From Dactylosporangium aurantiacum (lineage in GTDB: Bacteria > Actinomycetota > Actinomycetes > Mycobacteriales > Micromonosporaceae), in assembly GCF_000716715.1 (NCBI RefSeq), contig NZ_JNYJ01000004.1:219608-283607 (forward strand): a DNA stretch of 64,000 nt, given 5' to 3'. Below the pieces are notes generated by a model. It searched no databases. It had not been told where the DNA came from and saw only the letters and a list, made by a program, of their open reading frames with translations. Position numbers and translations under genes: made by a program. Below are positions 21,801-36,931 of this stretch, in pieces; position 1 is the stretch's first letter; every line of letters starts with the position of its first letter.

Positions 21801-21838
21801 CGCGAACCCGGTCCAGGTAGTGCCAACCGGGTTTCGCG
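21801..21838 (-). repeat. Strong stem-loop in the rpsL leader
   Basis: CGCGAACCCGGT pairs with ACCGGGTTTCGCG with one bulged base, enclosing a 13-base loop. A second stem (TGCCCGGC / GCCGGGCA, 21894-21912) lies at the predicted 5' end of the transcript. Together with the 20-bp element they make most of the rpsL leader structured. Confidence 0.5.
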
Positions 21839-21921
21839 GTTTGCATCCACCCTCAACCCGCGGAGGCGGGCCGTTGTGGACGCACGCACGAGTTGCCCGG
21901 CAAAGCCGGGCACGAGGGGAA

Positions 21922-21950
21922 AGAGTACCCACCGTGAGGACGCTGGTCAA
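21922..21950 (-). promoter_or_regulatory. Promoter of the str operon
   Basis: On the minus strand TTGACC (21945-21950) and TACTCT (21922-21927) are 17 bp apart, one of the best housekeeping promoters in the window. The start site would be near 21915, giving a 210-nt rpsL leader. The remaining 150 bp up to 22099 show no gene. Confidence 0.75.
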
Positions 21951-22099
21951 AATCGACGGCTCGGCCTCATGAAGGAACACTCTTCACACCAAGAGTACCT
22001 GGTGTCTGTTCGGAACATCGCCGGGGTCGCATCATCGGCGTCGGCGCAGCTCAACGGGCTTCGCGGCCGCTGGCGGCGAGGTGGCGGACCGCCCGGCGG

Positions 22100-22534
22100 C
22101 TACGCGGCGGCGGCGAAGACGAAGGCGGCCAGCAGCGACAGCACGCCGATGCCGGCGCCCACGGAGCCGAGGACGAGGCCCGTCACCGCCATCCCCCGGC
22201 CGGTGACCAGCCGGCCCGACCGGCGGACCTGACGCATGCCGACGACCCCCAGGCCGACGGCGCCGAGGCCGAGGAACACCGCCAGGACCGTGAAGGCGCC
22301 GCCGGCGACCGGGCCCCAGCCCTCCGCGGCGCCGGCCAGGCCGAGGCAGCTCACGGTGAGCCCGACGAAGATCGAGGCGATGCCGGCGACGAGGCTGCCG
22401 ATCGCGGGGCCGCTGGGGGTCCCCTGGACGAGTGGGTAGGCGACCCCGAACGGGGTGCCCTGCACGACGTCGATCCGCATGCCGGACTGCGGGGCGTGCG
22501 GGGGCGGCGCCTGCCGCTGGTACGGGTACGTCAC
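22100..22534 (-). CDS. DUF4190-like small membrane protein
   Basis: The 144-residue protein has a proline-rich cytoplasmic N-terminus (MTYPYQRQAPPPHAPQSG). Two hydrophobic regions follow around residues 42-63 and 77-97, then a basic loop MRQVRRSGRLVTGRGMAVTG and a last helix ending FVFAAAA. The order G-x-A-I-x-S-L-V-A-G-I and the GRGMAVTGLVLG segment resemble DUF4190 proteins, whose role is unknown. It starts 1 bp after the next upstream gene, making a two-gene unit downstream of rpoC. Confidence 0.7.
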   Translation of the reverse strand: MTYPYQRQAPPPHAPQSGMRIDVVQGTPFGVAYPLVQGTPSGPAIGSLVAGIASIFVGLTVSCLGLAGAAEGWGPVAGGAFTVLAVFLGLGAVGLGVVGMRQVRRSGRLVTGRGMAVTGLVLGSVGAGIGVLSLLAAFVFAAAA

Positions 22535-22535
22535 G

Positions 22536-22874
22536 TCAGTTCACCAACGGGTCGAAGTCGGTGCCGCGGCCACGGGCATACGCCAGCAGGCCCACGATCG
22601 CGAGCACGACCAGCGCCGCGATCGACAGCACGATGCCGGTCCACGCGAGCCGCACGCCGTTGCGCAGCCGCCTGGCGCCCAGCAGGAAGCCCTCGGCGGC
22701 GACCAGCTCGCGGTGCGACTCGCGGGCCATCAGCAGGGCGAGGGTCGCGGGGATGAGCCCGCCGAGGAACGGCCCGGTCACCACCGACAGCAGGCCCAGC
22801 CCGAACACGGCCGACGCCTTGGTGGCACGGACCGGGTCGGGGTCGAGCGGATGGCGGGTCGACGACGTCACCAC
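22536..22874 (-). CDS. Small membrane protein, unknown function
   Basis: The 112-residue product has a short charged N-terminus, a hydrophobic region at about residues 20-48, a charged loop (ESHRELVAAEGFLLGARRLR) and another helix near 75-97. It pairs with the following DUF4190-like gene (1-bp gap) and lies after the rpoBC terminator. It looks like a diverged relative of the same small membrane family. No enzymatic motif is visible. Confidence 0.6.
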   Translation of the reverse strand: MVTSSTRHPLDPDPVRATKASAVFGLGLLSVVTGPFLGGLIPATLALLMARESHRELVAAEGFLLGARRLRNGVRLAWTGIVLSIAALVVLAIVGLLAYARGRGTDFDPLVN

Positions 22875-22897
22875 CCGAGCCTATCCGGTGCACGGCA

Positions 22898-22929
22898 AGA
22901 GGGCGGGAACCCGTGGGTCCCCGCCCTCT
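22898..22929 (-). terminator. Terminator of the rpoBC operon
   Basis: AGAGGGCGGG and CCCGCCCTCT form a 10-bp stem around a 12-base loop that can itself pair (ACCC/GGGT), starting 19 bp after the rpoC stop. There is no strong T-run, but the stem is very GC-rich. Confidence 0.75.
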
Positions 22930-22947
22930 GCACGGTGCCGTCGCGGT

Positions 22948-26835
<3,888 letters not shown>

Positions 26836-26880
26836 TTCGTCTATGTCCTCACGATTCAGTTGCTCGGGTAATTGCTAGGT

Positions 26881-26913
26881 CGTGGGCGGGCGCCTTCGCG
26901 GGGCGCCCGCCAC
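26881..26913 (-). repeat. Intercistronic hairpin rpoB-rpoC
   Basis: CGTGGGCGGGCGCC pairs with GGCGCCCGCCACG with one bulge, between the rpoB stop and the rpoC start. It is probably an intercistronic stabiliser or a partial terminator, since rpoC clearly continues the operon. Confidence 0.5.
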
Positions 26914-26917
26914 GAGA

Positions 26918-30343
<3,426 letters not shown>

Positions 30344-30684
30344 GATGCGTCCTTCCGAGGACCGGTGGTGCAGACAGGCCGTTTCGCGTGCAGCCTGACG
30401 ACCCCCGATGCAAAGTGCCCACGAAGAGGCACTCCACGCCAGAGGTGAAGTCAGAAGACAGCGCAAACTAGCAGTGTAGCCGAAAGGCTAACCGCTGTCG
30501 AGCGGCCCCGTGCACGATGTTTCAACGATCTTTTTTGAAGATCGTTGTTCCACCGGCCGAGCCGCTCGCGTCGGTCGTGGCCTGGGGCTCACCGGTCGAT
30601 GTGCGCTGAGCCAGACCCAAGAAGGGTCGGGGCACATCTGTCGGGCCGCCGGCCGCCGCGTCCGCGGAAAGGCAGTGCCTGATT
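30344..30684 (-). promoter_or_regulatory. Long structured rpoB leader
   Basis: About 335 nt lie between the predicted promoter and the TTG start. Two stable stem-loops are visible: 30552-30596 (an 11-bp stem of ACCGG..GAGCC type with one bulge) and 30523-30547 (CAACGATCTT / AAGATCGTTG, perfect 10 bp). The second is unusually A/T-rich for this genome. No peptide gene is convincing. It may be an attenuation or autoregulatory leader; only the structure is seen. Confidence 0.5.
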
Positions 30685-30714
30685 AGCGTGCCTGCCCGCT
30701 GGTCATCGCGTCAA
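30685..30714 (-). promoter_or_regulatory. Promoter candidate for rpoBC
   Basis: TTGACG (30709-30714) and CACGCT (30685-30690) on the minus strand are 18 bp apart. The -10 keeps the critical A and T. It lies downstream of the rplL terminator, so rpoBC would have its own promoter in addition to readthrough from rplJL. Confidence 0.45.
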
Positions 30715-30822
30715 GGGTTCCCACGCGCGTCGGGCCACCGTGACGGATATCTCGCACTCCGATCACAAGGTGTTGTGGTGCCCACCCCTAGATCTTGGGT
30801 CCTTACACCTGGCAGAACGAAA

Positions 30823-30850
30823 GGCGGCCGCCGGAAACCCGGCGGCCGCC
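30823..30850 (-). terminator. Terminator of rplJL
   Basis: GGCGGCCGCCGG and CCGGCGGCCGCC form a perfect 12-bp stem with a 4-base loop, 19 bp after the rplL stop. On the minus strand it is followed by TTTCGTT, a modest T-rich tract. It separates rplJL from rpoBC; partial readthrough is usual in this operon family. Confidence 0.8.
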
Positions 30851-30869
30851 CCATGCTTCGTCGCAAAAG

Positions 30870-31253
30870 TTACTTGAGGGTAACCTTGGCGCCTTCGCCC
30901 TCGAGCTTGGCCTTGGCCTTGTCGGCGGTCTCCTTGTTGACCTTCTCCAGCACGGCCTTCGGCGCGGCCTCGACGAGGTCCTTCGCCTCCTTCAGGCCCA
31001 GGCCGGTGAGCTCACGCACGACCTTGATGACCTGGATCTTCTTGCCACCGTCACCCTCGAGGACGACGTCGAACTCCGACTGCTCCTCCTTCTCCTCGAC
31101 GGGAGCAGCGGCGCCGCCGCCACCGCCCATCATGACCGGAGCGGCGGCGGTGACGTCGAACGTGGTCTCGAACTCCTTCACGAACTCGGAGAGCTCGATC
31201 AGGGTCATCTCCTTGAACGCGTCGAGGAGTTCGGCGGTGCTCAGCTTCGCCAT
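30870..31253 (-). CDS. rplL: 50S ribosomal protein L7/L12
   Basis: L7/L12 forms the flexible stalk that recruits GTPase factors. The 127-residue protein has the N-terminal dimerisation helices ([20 protein letters not shown]), an Ala/Pro/Gly-rich hinge, and the C-terminal factor-binding domain with [20 protein letters not shown] and GAKVTLK at the end. It follows rplJ by 42 bp. Confidence 0.99.
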   Translation of the reverse strand: MAKLSTAELLDAFKEMTLIELSEFVKEFETTFDVTAAAPVMMGGGGGAAAPVEEKEEQSEFDVVLEGDGGKKIQVIKVVRELTGLGLKEAKDLVEAAPKAVLEKVNKETADKAKAKLEGEGAKVTLK

Positions 31254-31295
31254 GTTGGCGTTCCTTTCAAGAAAAAAGTTGTGTGGAGCACGGGC

Positions 31296-31859
31296 CTACT
31301 CGGCCGCGCTACCGGATTCCTCTGCCGCGCTCCCGGACGACTGCTTGTCGGCCAGGGCCTGGACCGTGCGGGCCGCCTTGGACAGCGGCGCCTGGAACAG
31401 CGACGCGGCCTTCGACAGGCTGCCCTTCATCGCGCCGGCCAGCTTGGCCAGCAGAACCTCACGGGACTCCAGGTCGGCCAGGCGACGGACCTCGTCCGCG
31501 CTGATGGCCCTGCCCTCGAAAACGCCGCCCTTGATGACGAGCAGCGGGTGGGCCTTCGCGAAATCGCGGATGCCCTTGGCCGCCTCGACCGGGTCGCCGG
31601 AGACGAAAGCGAGCGCGGTAGGACCGGAGAACAAATCGTCGAGCCCGCTGATGCCCGCGTCCGTCGCGGCACGCTTCGCGAGCGTGTTCTTCGCGACGGC
31701 GTACGTGGTCTCGCGACCCAGGCTGCGGCGCAGGGTCTTGAGCTGCGCCACGGTCAGGCCGCGGTACTCGGTCAGCACGGTGGCCGTCGAGGCCCGGAAG
31801 CTCTCGGTGAGCTCCGCGACCGCGGTGGCCTTGTCGTCTCGAACCGGCTTGTCCGCCAT
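31296..31859 (-). CDS. rplJ: 50S ribosomal protein L10
   Basis: L10 anchors L7/L12 dimers to 23S rRNA. The 187-residue product starts [20 protein letters not shown], after an excellent AGGAGG; the frame stays open upstream but lacks a better site. The RNA-binding domain contains [19 protein letters not shown], and the C-terminal helix carries the L12-binding segment. It lies behind a leader with L10-leader-like sequence, so autoregulation by L10-L12 is likely. Confidence 0.98.
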   Translation of the reverse strand: MADKPVRDDKATAVAELTESFRASTATVLTEYRGLTVAQLKTLRRSLGRETTYAVAKNTLAKRAATDAGISGLDDLFSGPTALAFVSGDPVEAAKGIRDFAKAHPLLVIKGGVFEGRAISADEVRRLADLESREVLLAKLAGAMKGSLSKAASLFQAPLSKAARTVQALADKQSSGSAAEESGSAAE

Positions 31860-31939
31860 GTCCCTCCTCTCTCTTGCTACGGTGCTGGCCACGCTCTCGG
31901 GTCGAGCCGCGGCAACGAAAAACGCCCCGGGCGCAGGGG

Positions 31940-32055
31940 CGCACGGGGCGGAGCGACATCATGTCGGCAGCGCTTGTCCGGCCCTGCGCGGGTCGCCTGC
32001 GCTGACGCAGAACCTTCGATGTCCGCTCACACGGACATGACCAGCGGTCTTCGGG
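31940..32055 (-). ncRNA. L10-type ribosomal leader (probable)
   Basis: Just after the predicted start of transcription the leader RNA reads GAAGACCGCTGGTC, then a GTCCGTGTGAGCGGAC hairpin, GAAGGTTCTGCG and a CGCAGG return strand. This order resembles the L10 leader to which the L10-(L12) complex binds to repress rplJL. It was recognised by eye from the family pattern, not by covariance search, and the ends are approximate. Confidence 0.5.
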
Positions 32056-32066
32056 TTTCGTTCGAA

Positions 32067-32095
32067 ACTGTACTTGACGCGGCGTGCCTCACCAA
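32067..32095 (-). promoter_or_regulatory. Promoter of rplJL
   Basis: TTGGTG (32090-32095) and TACAGT (32067-32072) are 17 bp apart on the minus strand. The -35 is the same as at the infA promoter. It abuts the stop codon of the ABC permease gene; transcription would start near 32060, just before the L10-like leader. Confidence 0.65.
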
Positions 32096-32096
32096 A

Positions 32097-32783
32097 TCAC
32101 GGCCGGCCGCGCCGCAGGCCGGCGTAGCCGGCGAACGCCAGCGCGGCCCACGCGAGGCCCCATCCGGTGGTGACGAGGACCGCCGCGAGGTCGGCGCCGC
32201 CGACGGTGTCGCGGGCCGTGGTCATCAGCGGCGGGGCCAGCCACGGCGCCGGCGACTGCTTCAGGCCCAGCACGACCGCCAGCACCACGCCGCCGACGAG
32301 GACCGCCAGGCCGCGGGCCGTCTGGACGGACACCGCACGGCTGGACAGGGCGCCGAGGGCGACCGCGGGCAGGAGCAGCAGCAGGTGCGCCCACACGCCG
32401 AGGGCGACGCCCTCCGCCAGGGGCGGGTCGCCCCGGCCCGGCGTGGTCACCCCGCCGACCAGCCACGGCAGGACCAGCGCGACCAGGATCACCGGCAGGC
32501 CGGCGAGCAGCGCCGCGACGACGCCGGCGGCGGTCTCGCGGGCGGTGCCGAGCGCCACCCGGCCGAGGCGCCGCTGCACGTCGGGCTCCACGTCGAGCAG
32601 GATCTTGGTCTGCCAGGCGAGGACCGCGAACAGGATGGCGGCGGAGACCCCGTACGCCTCGCCGGCCTGGGCCTGGCCCCCGCCGTACAGGATGGACAGC
32701 ACGACGAGCGCGGCCAGCAGCGGTGCGGCGGCGCGGCCCGTCTGCACGAACCCCGCGAGCCGCATGCGGACCAGCGCCGTCAT
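32097..32783 (-). CDS. ABC transporter membrane subunit
   Basis: The 228-residue hydrophobic protein has about six membrane segments, starting MTALVRMRLAGFVQTGRAAA and ending YAGLRRGRP. Its ATG overlaps the stop of the ATPase gene by four bases (ATGA), so the pair forms a two-component ABC-2-like transporter. Substrate cannot be told from the sequence. It sits between rplA and the rplJ promoter, an insertion into the classical rplKAJL order. Confidence 0.8.
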   Translation of the reverse strand: MTALVRMRLAGFVQTGRAAAPLLAALVVLSILYGGGQAQAGEAYGVSAAILFAVLAWQTKILLDVEPDVQRRLGRVALGTARETAAGVVAALLAGLPVILVALVLPWLVGGVTTPGRGDPPLAEGVALGVWAHLLLLLPAVALGALSSRAVSVQTARGLAVLVGGVVLAVVLGLKQSPAPWLAPPLMTTARDTVGGADLAAVLVTTGWGLAWAALAFAGYAGLRRGRP

Positions 32784-33508
32784 CGCTCCTCCCGGACGCC
32801 GAGCACGTCGAAGCCGTCGGCGCGCAGCTTCGCCACCGCGCGGTCGGCGTGCGCCGGCGCCACCGCGAGCTCGATGATCCGCCGGTTCGCCGGCCGCTCC
32901 TCCTCGCCGACCTGGCCGTCGCGGACGTGCCAGCGCCGGGCCCGAGGCAGCCGGGACACCTCGCCGAGGTGGTCGCTGACGAGCACCGCACCGCCGTGGG
33001 CGACGACGCCGGCGACGATGGCCGGCACCTGCTCGCGGGTGGCGGCGTCCAGGCCCTCCCACGGCTCGTCCAGCACGAGCAGCCCCGGCGGGTGCAGCAG
33101 CGCCTGGACGAGGCCGACCTTCTGGGCGGAGCCCTTGGACAGCCGGTTCAGGCGGACGTCGAGGAACCCGGTGAAGTTCAGGCGGCCGGCCCACTCGTCG
33201 ATCGCGGCCGCCGGCGCCCCACGCACGGCGGCCATGTGGGTGAGGTAGGTGCGGGCGGTGAACGGCTGGTCCGCCGGGAACCGCTCGGGCACCCAGCCCA
33301 CGACCGCCGGGCGGCCCGTCACGCCGCCCCGCACCGGCCGCAGCACGCCGGCGGCGAGCTGCAGCAGGGTCGACTTGCCGGAGCCGTTGGGGCCGAGCAC
33401 GACGGCCGTCTCGCCCGGGCCGAGCTCCAGGTCGACGCCGCGCAGCGTCCACGGCGCGTTCCGGGCGTACCGGAACCAGACGTCCTGCAGGTGCACGTCC
33501 CCGAACAT
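32780..33508 (-). CDS. ABC transporter ATP-binding protein
   Basis: The 242-residue ATPase has Walker A LGPNGSGKSTLL (about residue 37), the signature LSKGSAQK, Walker B LLVLDEPWEGLD, and the switch histidine in VLVSDHLGEV. A short C-terminal domain follows. The signature deviates from LSGGQ (LSKGS), as often in ABC-2 exporters. It is coupled to the permease gene by ATGA; the rplA terminator-like hairpin lies just upstream. Confidence 0.9.
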   Translation of the reverse strand: MFGDVHLQDVWFRYARNAPWTLRGVDLELGPGETAVVLGPNGSGKSTLLQLAAGVLRPVRGGVTGRPAVVGWVPERFPADQPFTARTYLTHMAAVRGAPAAAIDEWAGRLNFTGFLDVRLNRLSKGSAQKVGLVQALLHPPGLLVLDEPWEGLDAATREQVPAIVAGVVAHGGAVLVSDHLGEVSRLPRARRWHVRDGQVGEEERPANRRIIELAVAPAHADRAVAKLRADGFDVLGVREER

Positions 33509-33512
33509 AGAC

Positions 33513-33542
33513 GACGGCGGACCCCCTCGGGGGCCCGCCGTC
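33513..33542 (-). terminator. Terminator after rplA
   Basis: GACGGCGG and CCGCCGTC flank an inner CCCCC/GGGGG, forming a 12-13-bp stem interrupted by one mismatch, 22 bp after the rplA stop. It overlaps the region just upstream of the ABC ATPase start. Confidence 0.7.
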
Positions 33543-33563
33543 GCCGTGCTGCGCTGTGCCGTC

Positions 33564-34289
33564 TTACTCCGCCGCGGCCGCGTCGTCCTCGAGGAGGTTG
33601 CGCGTGCGGTTCGGGTCGACCGGGATGCCGGGGCCCATGGTGGTGGTGATGAAGATCTTCTTCAGGTACTTGCCCTTGGCCGCGCTCGGCTTGGCCCGGT
33701 TGACCTCGTCGAGGACCGCCGCGTAGTTCTCCACCAGCTGCTGGTCGGAGAAGCTCGCCTTACCGATGATCAGGTGCAGGTTGGAGTGCTTGTCGACGCG
33801 GTAGGTGATCTTGCCACCCTTGATCTCGTTGACCGCCTTGGTGACGTCCATCGTGACCGTGCCCGTCTTCGGGTTCGGCATCAGGCCGCGCGGGCCCAGG
33901 ATCCGCGCGATCCGGCCGATCTTGGCCATCTGGTCGGGGGTCGCGATCGCCGCGTCGAAGTCCAGCCAGCCTTCCTGGATCCGGGCGACGAGGTCGTCGG
34001 TGCCCACCGCGTCGGCGCCGGCGGCCTCGGCCTCGGCGGCCTTGGGGCCCTGCGCGAAGACGATGACGCGGGCGGTCTTACCGGTGCCGTGGGGCAGGTT
34101 GACCGTGCCACGGACCATCTGGTCGGCCTTGCGGGGGTCGACGCCCAGCCGCATGGCCACCTCGACGGTGGGGTCGAACTTGACGGTGCTGGTCTGCTTG
34201 GCCAGCTTCACCGCGGCGATGGGGCTGTAGAGCGCGCTGCGGTCGACAAGGTCCGAGACCTTGCGGTAGTTCTTGCCGTGCTGCGACAT
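33564..34289 (-). CDS. rplA: 50S ribosomal protein L1
   Basis: L1 forms the mobile stalk at the E site and commonly represses rplKA. The 241-residue protein starts [20 protein letters not shown] and has the signature [20 protein letters not shown] and the conserved [20 protein letters not shown]. It follows rplK by 68 bp. A C-terminal acidic tail (EDDAAAAE) is present. Confidence 0.99.
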   Translation of the reverse strand: MSQHGKNYRKVSDLVDRSALYSPIAAVKLAKQTSTVKFDPTVEVAMRLGVDPRKADQMVRGTVNLPHGTGKTARVIVFAQGPKAAEAEAAGADAVGTDDLVARIQEGWLDFDAAIATPDQMAKIGRIARILGPRGLMPNPKTGTVTMDVTKAVNEIKGGKITYRVDKHSNLHLIIGKASFSDQQLVENYAAVLDEVNRAKPSAAKGKYLKKIFITTTMGPGIPVDPNRTRNLLEDDAAAAE

Positions 34290-34357
34290 GTCGCTTGTAC
34301 TCCTGTGGTGATCGTGCGGGCGCTTCGGTCGAACGCCCTCCCACGTTGTCGGGTAGG

Positions 34358-34789
34358 TCAGTCCTTGACGACGATGCCCATGGAACGGGCGGTGCCGGCG
34401 ATGATCTTCTCGGCCTGCTCGATGTCGTTGGCGTTGAGGTCCGCCATCTTCTTCTCGGCGACCTCGCGCAGCTGGGCCTTGGTGATCGAGCCGACCTTGT
34501 CCTTCTGCGGCACGCCGGAGCCCTTCGGCACGCCGGCGGCCTTGAGCAGCAGGCGGGCGGCGGGCGGGGTCTTGAGGATGAACGTGAACGTCCGGTCCTC
34601 GTAGACGCTGATCTGCGCGGGGATGATGTCGCCGCGCTGGGACTCCGTCTGGGCGTTGTACGCCTTGACGAACTCCATGATGTTCACACCGTGCTGACCG
34701 AGCGCGGGGCCGACCGGCGGCGCCGGAGTGGCCTGGCCGCCCGGCAACTGAAGCGTGAAGGTCTTGACGAGCTTCTTCTTCGGAGGCAT
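34358..34789 (-). CDS. rplK: 50S ribosomal protein L11
   Basis: L11 with its rRNA forms the GTPase-associated centre and the thiostrepton site. The 143-residue protein starts [20 protein letters not shown] and has the proline-rich [20 protein letters not shown] signature. The C-terminal rRNA-binding domain ends MGIVVKD. The start is set by the family N-terminus; the frame is open upstream. Confidence 0.99.
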   Translation of the reverse strand: MPPKKKLVKTFTLQLPGGQATPAPPVGPALGQHGVNIMEFVKAYNAQTESQRGDIIPAQISVYEDRTFTFILKTPPAARLLLKAAGVPKGSGVPQKDKVGSITKAQLREVAEKKMADLNANDIEQAEKIIAGTARSMGIVVKD

Positions 34790-34913
34790 GGCTGCTTTCG
34801 TCTTCCTGGGCTGGAATGATTCGTGCTTCGCGTGACGGCTTGCGCCACAGCTGTCCTTGCGCACGACTGAGCGCCCGGCACTTGGCCGGACGCTCAAGCG
34901 TACCGCAGGCGAA

Positions 34914-35636
34914 TTAGATCTTCGTGACCTGGTTGAAGTTCAGCTCAACCGGGGTCTCCCGGCCGAAGATCGAGACCAGCACCTTGAGCTTCTGCTGGTC
35001 GGCGTTGATCTCACTGATGGTCGCCTGCAGCGAGGCGAAGGCGCCGTCGGTGACGGTGACCGAGTCGCCGACCTCGAAGTCGAGGACCTTGACCTCGGGC
35101 TTGCCCGCCTTCTTGCCCTCCTGCTGCACCACCGGCGCGAGCCACTTGAGCACCTCGTCGAGCGACAGCGGCGCCGGGCGGTCCGCCCGGTCGGTCGCGC
35201 CGACGAAGCCGGTCACGCCAGGCGTGTTGCGCACGCAGGAGTAGGACTCGGCGGTCAGCTCCATCCGGACCAGGATGTAGCCGGGGAAGACCTTGTTCTG
35301 CACCTGGGTGCGCTTGCCGTTCTTGATCTCGACTTCTTCACGCGTCGGGACCTCGACCTGGTAGATGAACTCTTCCATGTCGAGGCTCGTGATGCGGGTC
35401 TCGAGATTCGTCTTGACCTTGTTCTCGTAGCCGGCGTAGGAGTGCACCACATACCAGTCACCGGGCGCGAAGCGCAGAGCGGCACGCAGCTCGGCGACGG
35501 GGTCCTCGGCGTCGGTCGCCGCCGCAGCCGGCTCAGGGGCCGTGCTCGGCGTGGCGGCCGTCATCACCGTCGACGTCTCTTCGTGCTGCTCGTCGTCGGT
35601 CCCGGCGGTCTCGTCGAATTCCTGCACGCTGCTCAC
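34914..35636 (-). CDS. nusG: Transcription elongation factor NusG
   Basis: NusG binds RNA polymerase through its NGN domain and Rho or S10 through its KOW domain. The 240-residue protein starts at GTG. An acidic/Ala-rich N-terminal extension of about 55 residues precedes [20 protein letters not shown], and the KOW region [20 protein letters not shown] ends the protein. The extension is typical of actinobacteria. It follows secE by 47 bp. Confidence 0.98.
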   Translation of the reverse strand: MSSVQEFDETAGTDDEQHEETSTVMTAATPSTAPEPAAAATDAEDPVAELRAALRFAPGDWYVVHSYAGYENKVKTNLETRITSLDMEEFIYQVEVPTREEVEIKNGKRTQVQNKVFPGYILVRMELTAESYSCVRNTPGVTGFVGATDRADRPAPLSLDEVLKWLAPVVQQEGKKAGKPEVKVLDFEVGDSVTVTDGAFASLQATISEINADQQKLKVLVSIFGRETPVELNFNQVTKI

Positions 35637-35683
35637 TTCCGTCTGTCAAGTCTTCGCGTCTGCGGCCGGTCCGCTGATGTGGA

Positions 35684-36160
35684 CTACTCCGCTTTGTTGC
35701 CGAAGGCCCAGAGGACGCCCTTGGCGAACAGGTAGTCGAGTCCGCCCACGATCGTCAGCATCACGATCACGAACACGACGACGACGACCGTGTAAGTGGT
35801 CAGCTCCTTGCGGGTCGGCCAGATCACCTTACGCAGTTCGGCGACAACCTCGCGGACGAAGTTGACGAGCCGCGCGAAGATGTTGTTCGAGCTGCCCTCT
35901 TTGACCTTGGTCTTCTTCTTGTCCGTGTCCTTGACGTCCTTGGACTTGGACTTGGTGTCCTTGGACTTGGTCAGGACCGGCTTGCCGCCGTCCTCGCCGT
36001 CATCGGTGTCCGCGTCACCGTCGAGGTCGCTGTCGAGGTCGTCGTCGAGCTCGTCGAGCTCGTCGGCGAACTCTTCCTCGATGGCCGCGTCCTCGGCGCT
36101 GAGCTCCTCGTCACGGCGATCGTCGGCGGGGTCGGTCCCGCGTCGCCTGCGTTCGGCCAC
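35684..36160 (-). CDS. secE: Preprotein translocase subunit SecE
   Basis: SecE stabilises SecY. The 158-residue protein starts at GTG (VAERRRRGTDPADDRRDEEL), with GAGGG upstream. A highly charged, Asp/Glu then Lys/Asp/Ser-rich extension runs to about residue 90. The conserved amphipathic segment FVREVVAELRKVIWPTRKEL and a single membrane helix follow, ending FGNKAE. Most SecE proteins of this one-helix type are 60-100 residues; the extra length is the charged extension. It heads secE-nusG. Confidence 0.95.
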   Translation of the reverse strand: MAERRRRGTDPADDRRDEELSAEDAAIEEEFADELDELDDDLDSDLDGDADTDDGEDGGKPVLTKSKDTKSKSKDVKDTDKKKTKVKEGSSNNIFARLVNFVREVVAELRKVIWPTRKELTTYTVVVVVFVIVMLTIVGGLDYLFAKGVLWAFGNKAE

Positions 36161-36288
36161 TTTCGCCCTCTTCCGTGATCTCGCGAGTGCTCGGTCCGAT
36201 GAGTGGCCCGCGGATCCGCCCAACCAGGCCACCGGCGAGAAGCCGGCGGCACTCGGCGGGACCAACCCGTGACCGCTGGAGGTCGTGA

Positions 36289-36306
36289 CCCGATCGGCGG
36301 ATCGGG
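36289..36306 (-). terminator. Short hairpin after tRNA-Trp
   Basis: CCCGATC and GATCGGG form a 7-bp stem with a 4-base loop, 30 bp downstream of the tRNA-Trp 3' end. It could be a weak terminator or processing structure between the tRNA and secE. Confidence 0.35.
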
Positions 36307-36335
36307 CACCCCAGACCCAGGTCAGGCCTTCGGCG

Positions 36336-36408
36336 CAGGGGCGACAGGACTTGAACCTGCAACCTGCGGTTTTGGAGACCGCTGCGCTGCCAATTGCGCC
36401 ACACCCCT
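36336..36408 (-). tRNA. trpT: tRNA-Trp (CCA)
   Basis: The 73-nt cloverleaf begins AGGGGTGTGGCGCAATTGGC and ends TTCAAGTCCTGTCGCCCCTG, with acceptor AGGGGTG pairing CGCCCCT (one G-U). The anticodon loop CTCCAAAA gives CCA, tryptophan. CCA is not encoded. It lies between hadB and secE, the conserved actinobacterial position. Confidence 0.97.
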
Positions 36409-36477
36409 TCGTGGTGATCGCCCCTTCCCGGACCTGACGGATCAGGTGCCGAGAGGTTGCTCACCCCACGGGCGACC

Positions 36478-36506
36478 AGTGTACGGGTTCGGGTGGGATA
36501 TCCCAA
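36478..36506 (-). promoter_or_regulatory. Promoter for tRNA-Trp and secE-nusG
   Basis: TTGGGA (36501-36506) and TACACT (36478-36483) on the minus strand are 17 bp apart, with transcription expected near 36471, about 60 nt before the mature tRNA. It lies just downstream of the hadB stop. Confidence 0.65.
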
Positions 36507-36531
36507 CCACCCCCCTCTCCCGAGCCGCGTA

Positions 36532-36930
36532 TCAGCCCCTGACCAGGGCTTTTGCGGCGCCAAGAATCTTGTCGCCGTTACACGTGGCGGTGATGTCGAT
36601 CTGCGTGACACCGTCTTCGCCTACCCGCTTCACGACCCCGCTCACCACGATCTCGGTGCCTTTGTCGTCGTCCGGCACGACCACCGGGTTGGCGAACCGG
36701 GTGGAGTACTCGACGATCGCCGCGGTGCCACCCACCCAGCAGGCAACCGCCTGTCCGGCCAGCGCCATCGTCAGCATGCCGTGCGCGATGACACCCGGCA
36801 GCCCGACCGAGGTCGCGACGCGGTCGCTCCAGTGGATCGGGTTGAAGTCGCCGGAGGCTCCCGCGTATCGCACCAGGTCGGCGCGGGTCACCCGGAACGT
36901 CTGCGGCTCGAACACCGTGCCGGCTTCCAT
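36532..36930 (-). CDS. hadB: MaoC-type (3R)-hydroxyacyl dehydratase subunit HadB
   Basis: The 132-residue hot-dog protein starts MEAGTVFEPQTFRVTRADLV and carries the catalytic hydratase motif GDFNPIHWSDRVA, with Asp28 and His33, as in R-specific enoyl hydratases. In mycobacteria HadB is the catalytic subunit of HadAB and HadBC in FAS-II. It starts 1 bp after hadA ends with a perfect GGGAGG site, so the two are made as a heterodimer. No hadC follows; tRNA-Trp comes next. Confidence 0.92.
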   Translation of the reverse strand: MEAGTVFEPQTFRVTRADLVRYAGASGDFNPIHWSDRVATSVGLPGVIAHGMLTMALAGQAVACWVGGTAAIVEYSTRFANPVVVPDDDKGTEIVVSGVVKRVGEDGVTQIDITATCNGDKILGAAKALVRG

Positions 36931-36931
36931 C

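Noticed and set aside
21890..22100. Riboswitch or small-RNA gene upstream of rpsL
   Set aside because: The stems seen belong to the 5' part of the rpsL leader or lie upstream of its promoter. No known riboswitch core was recognised.
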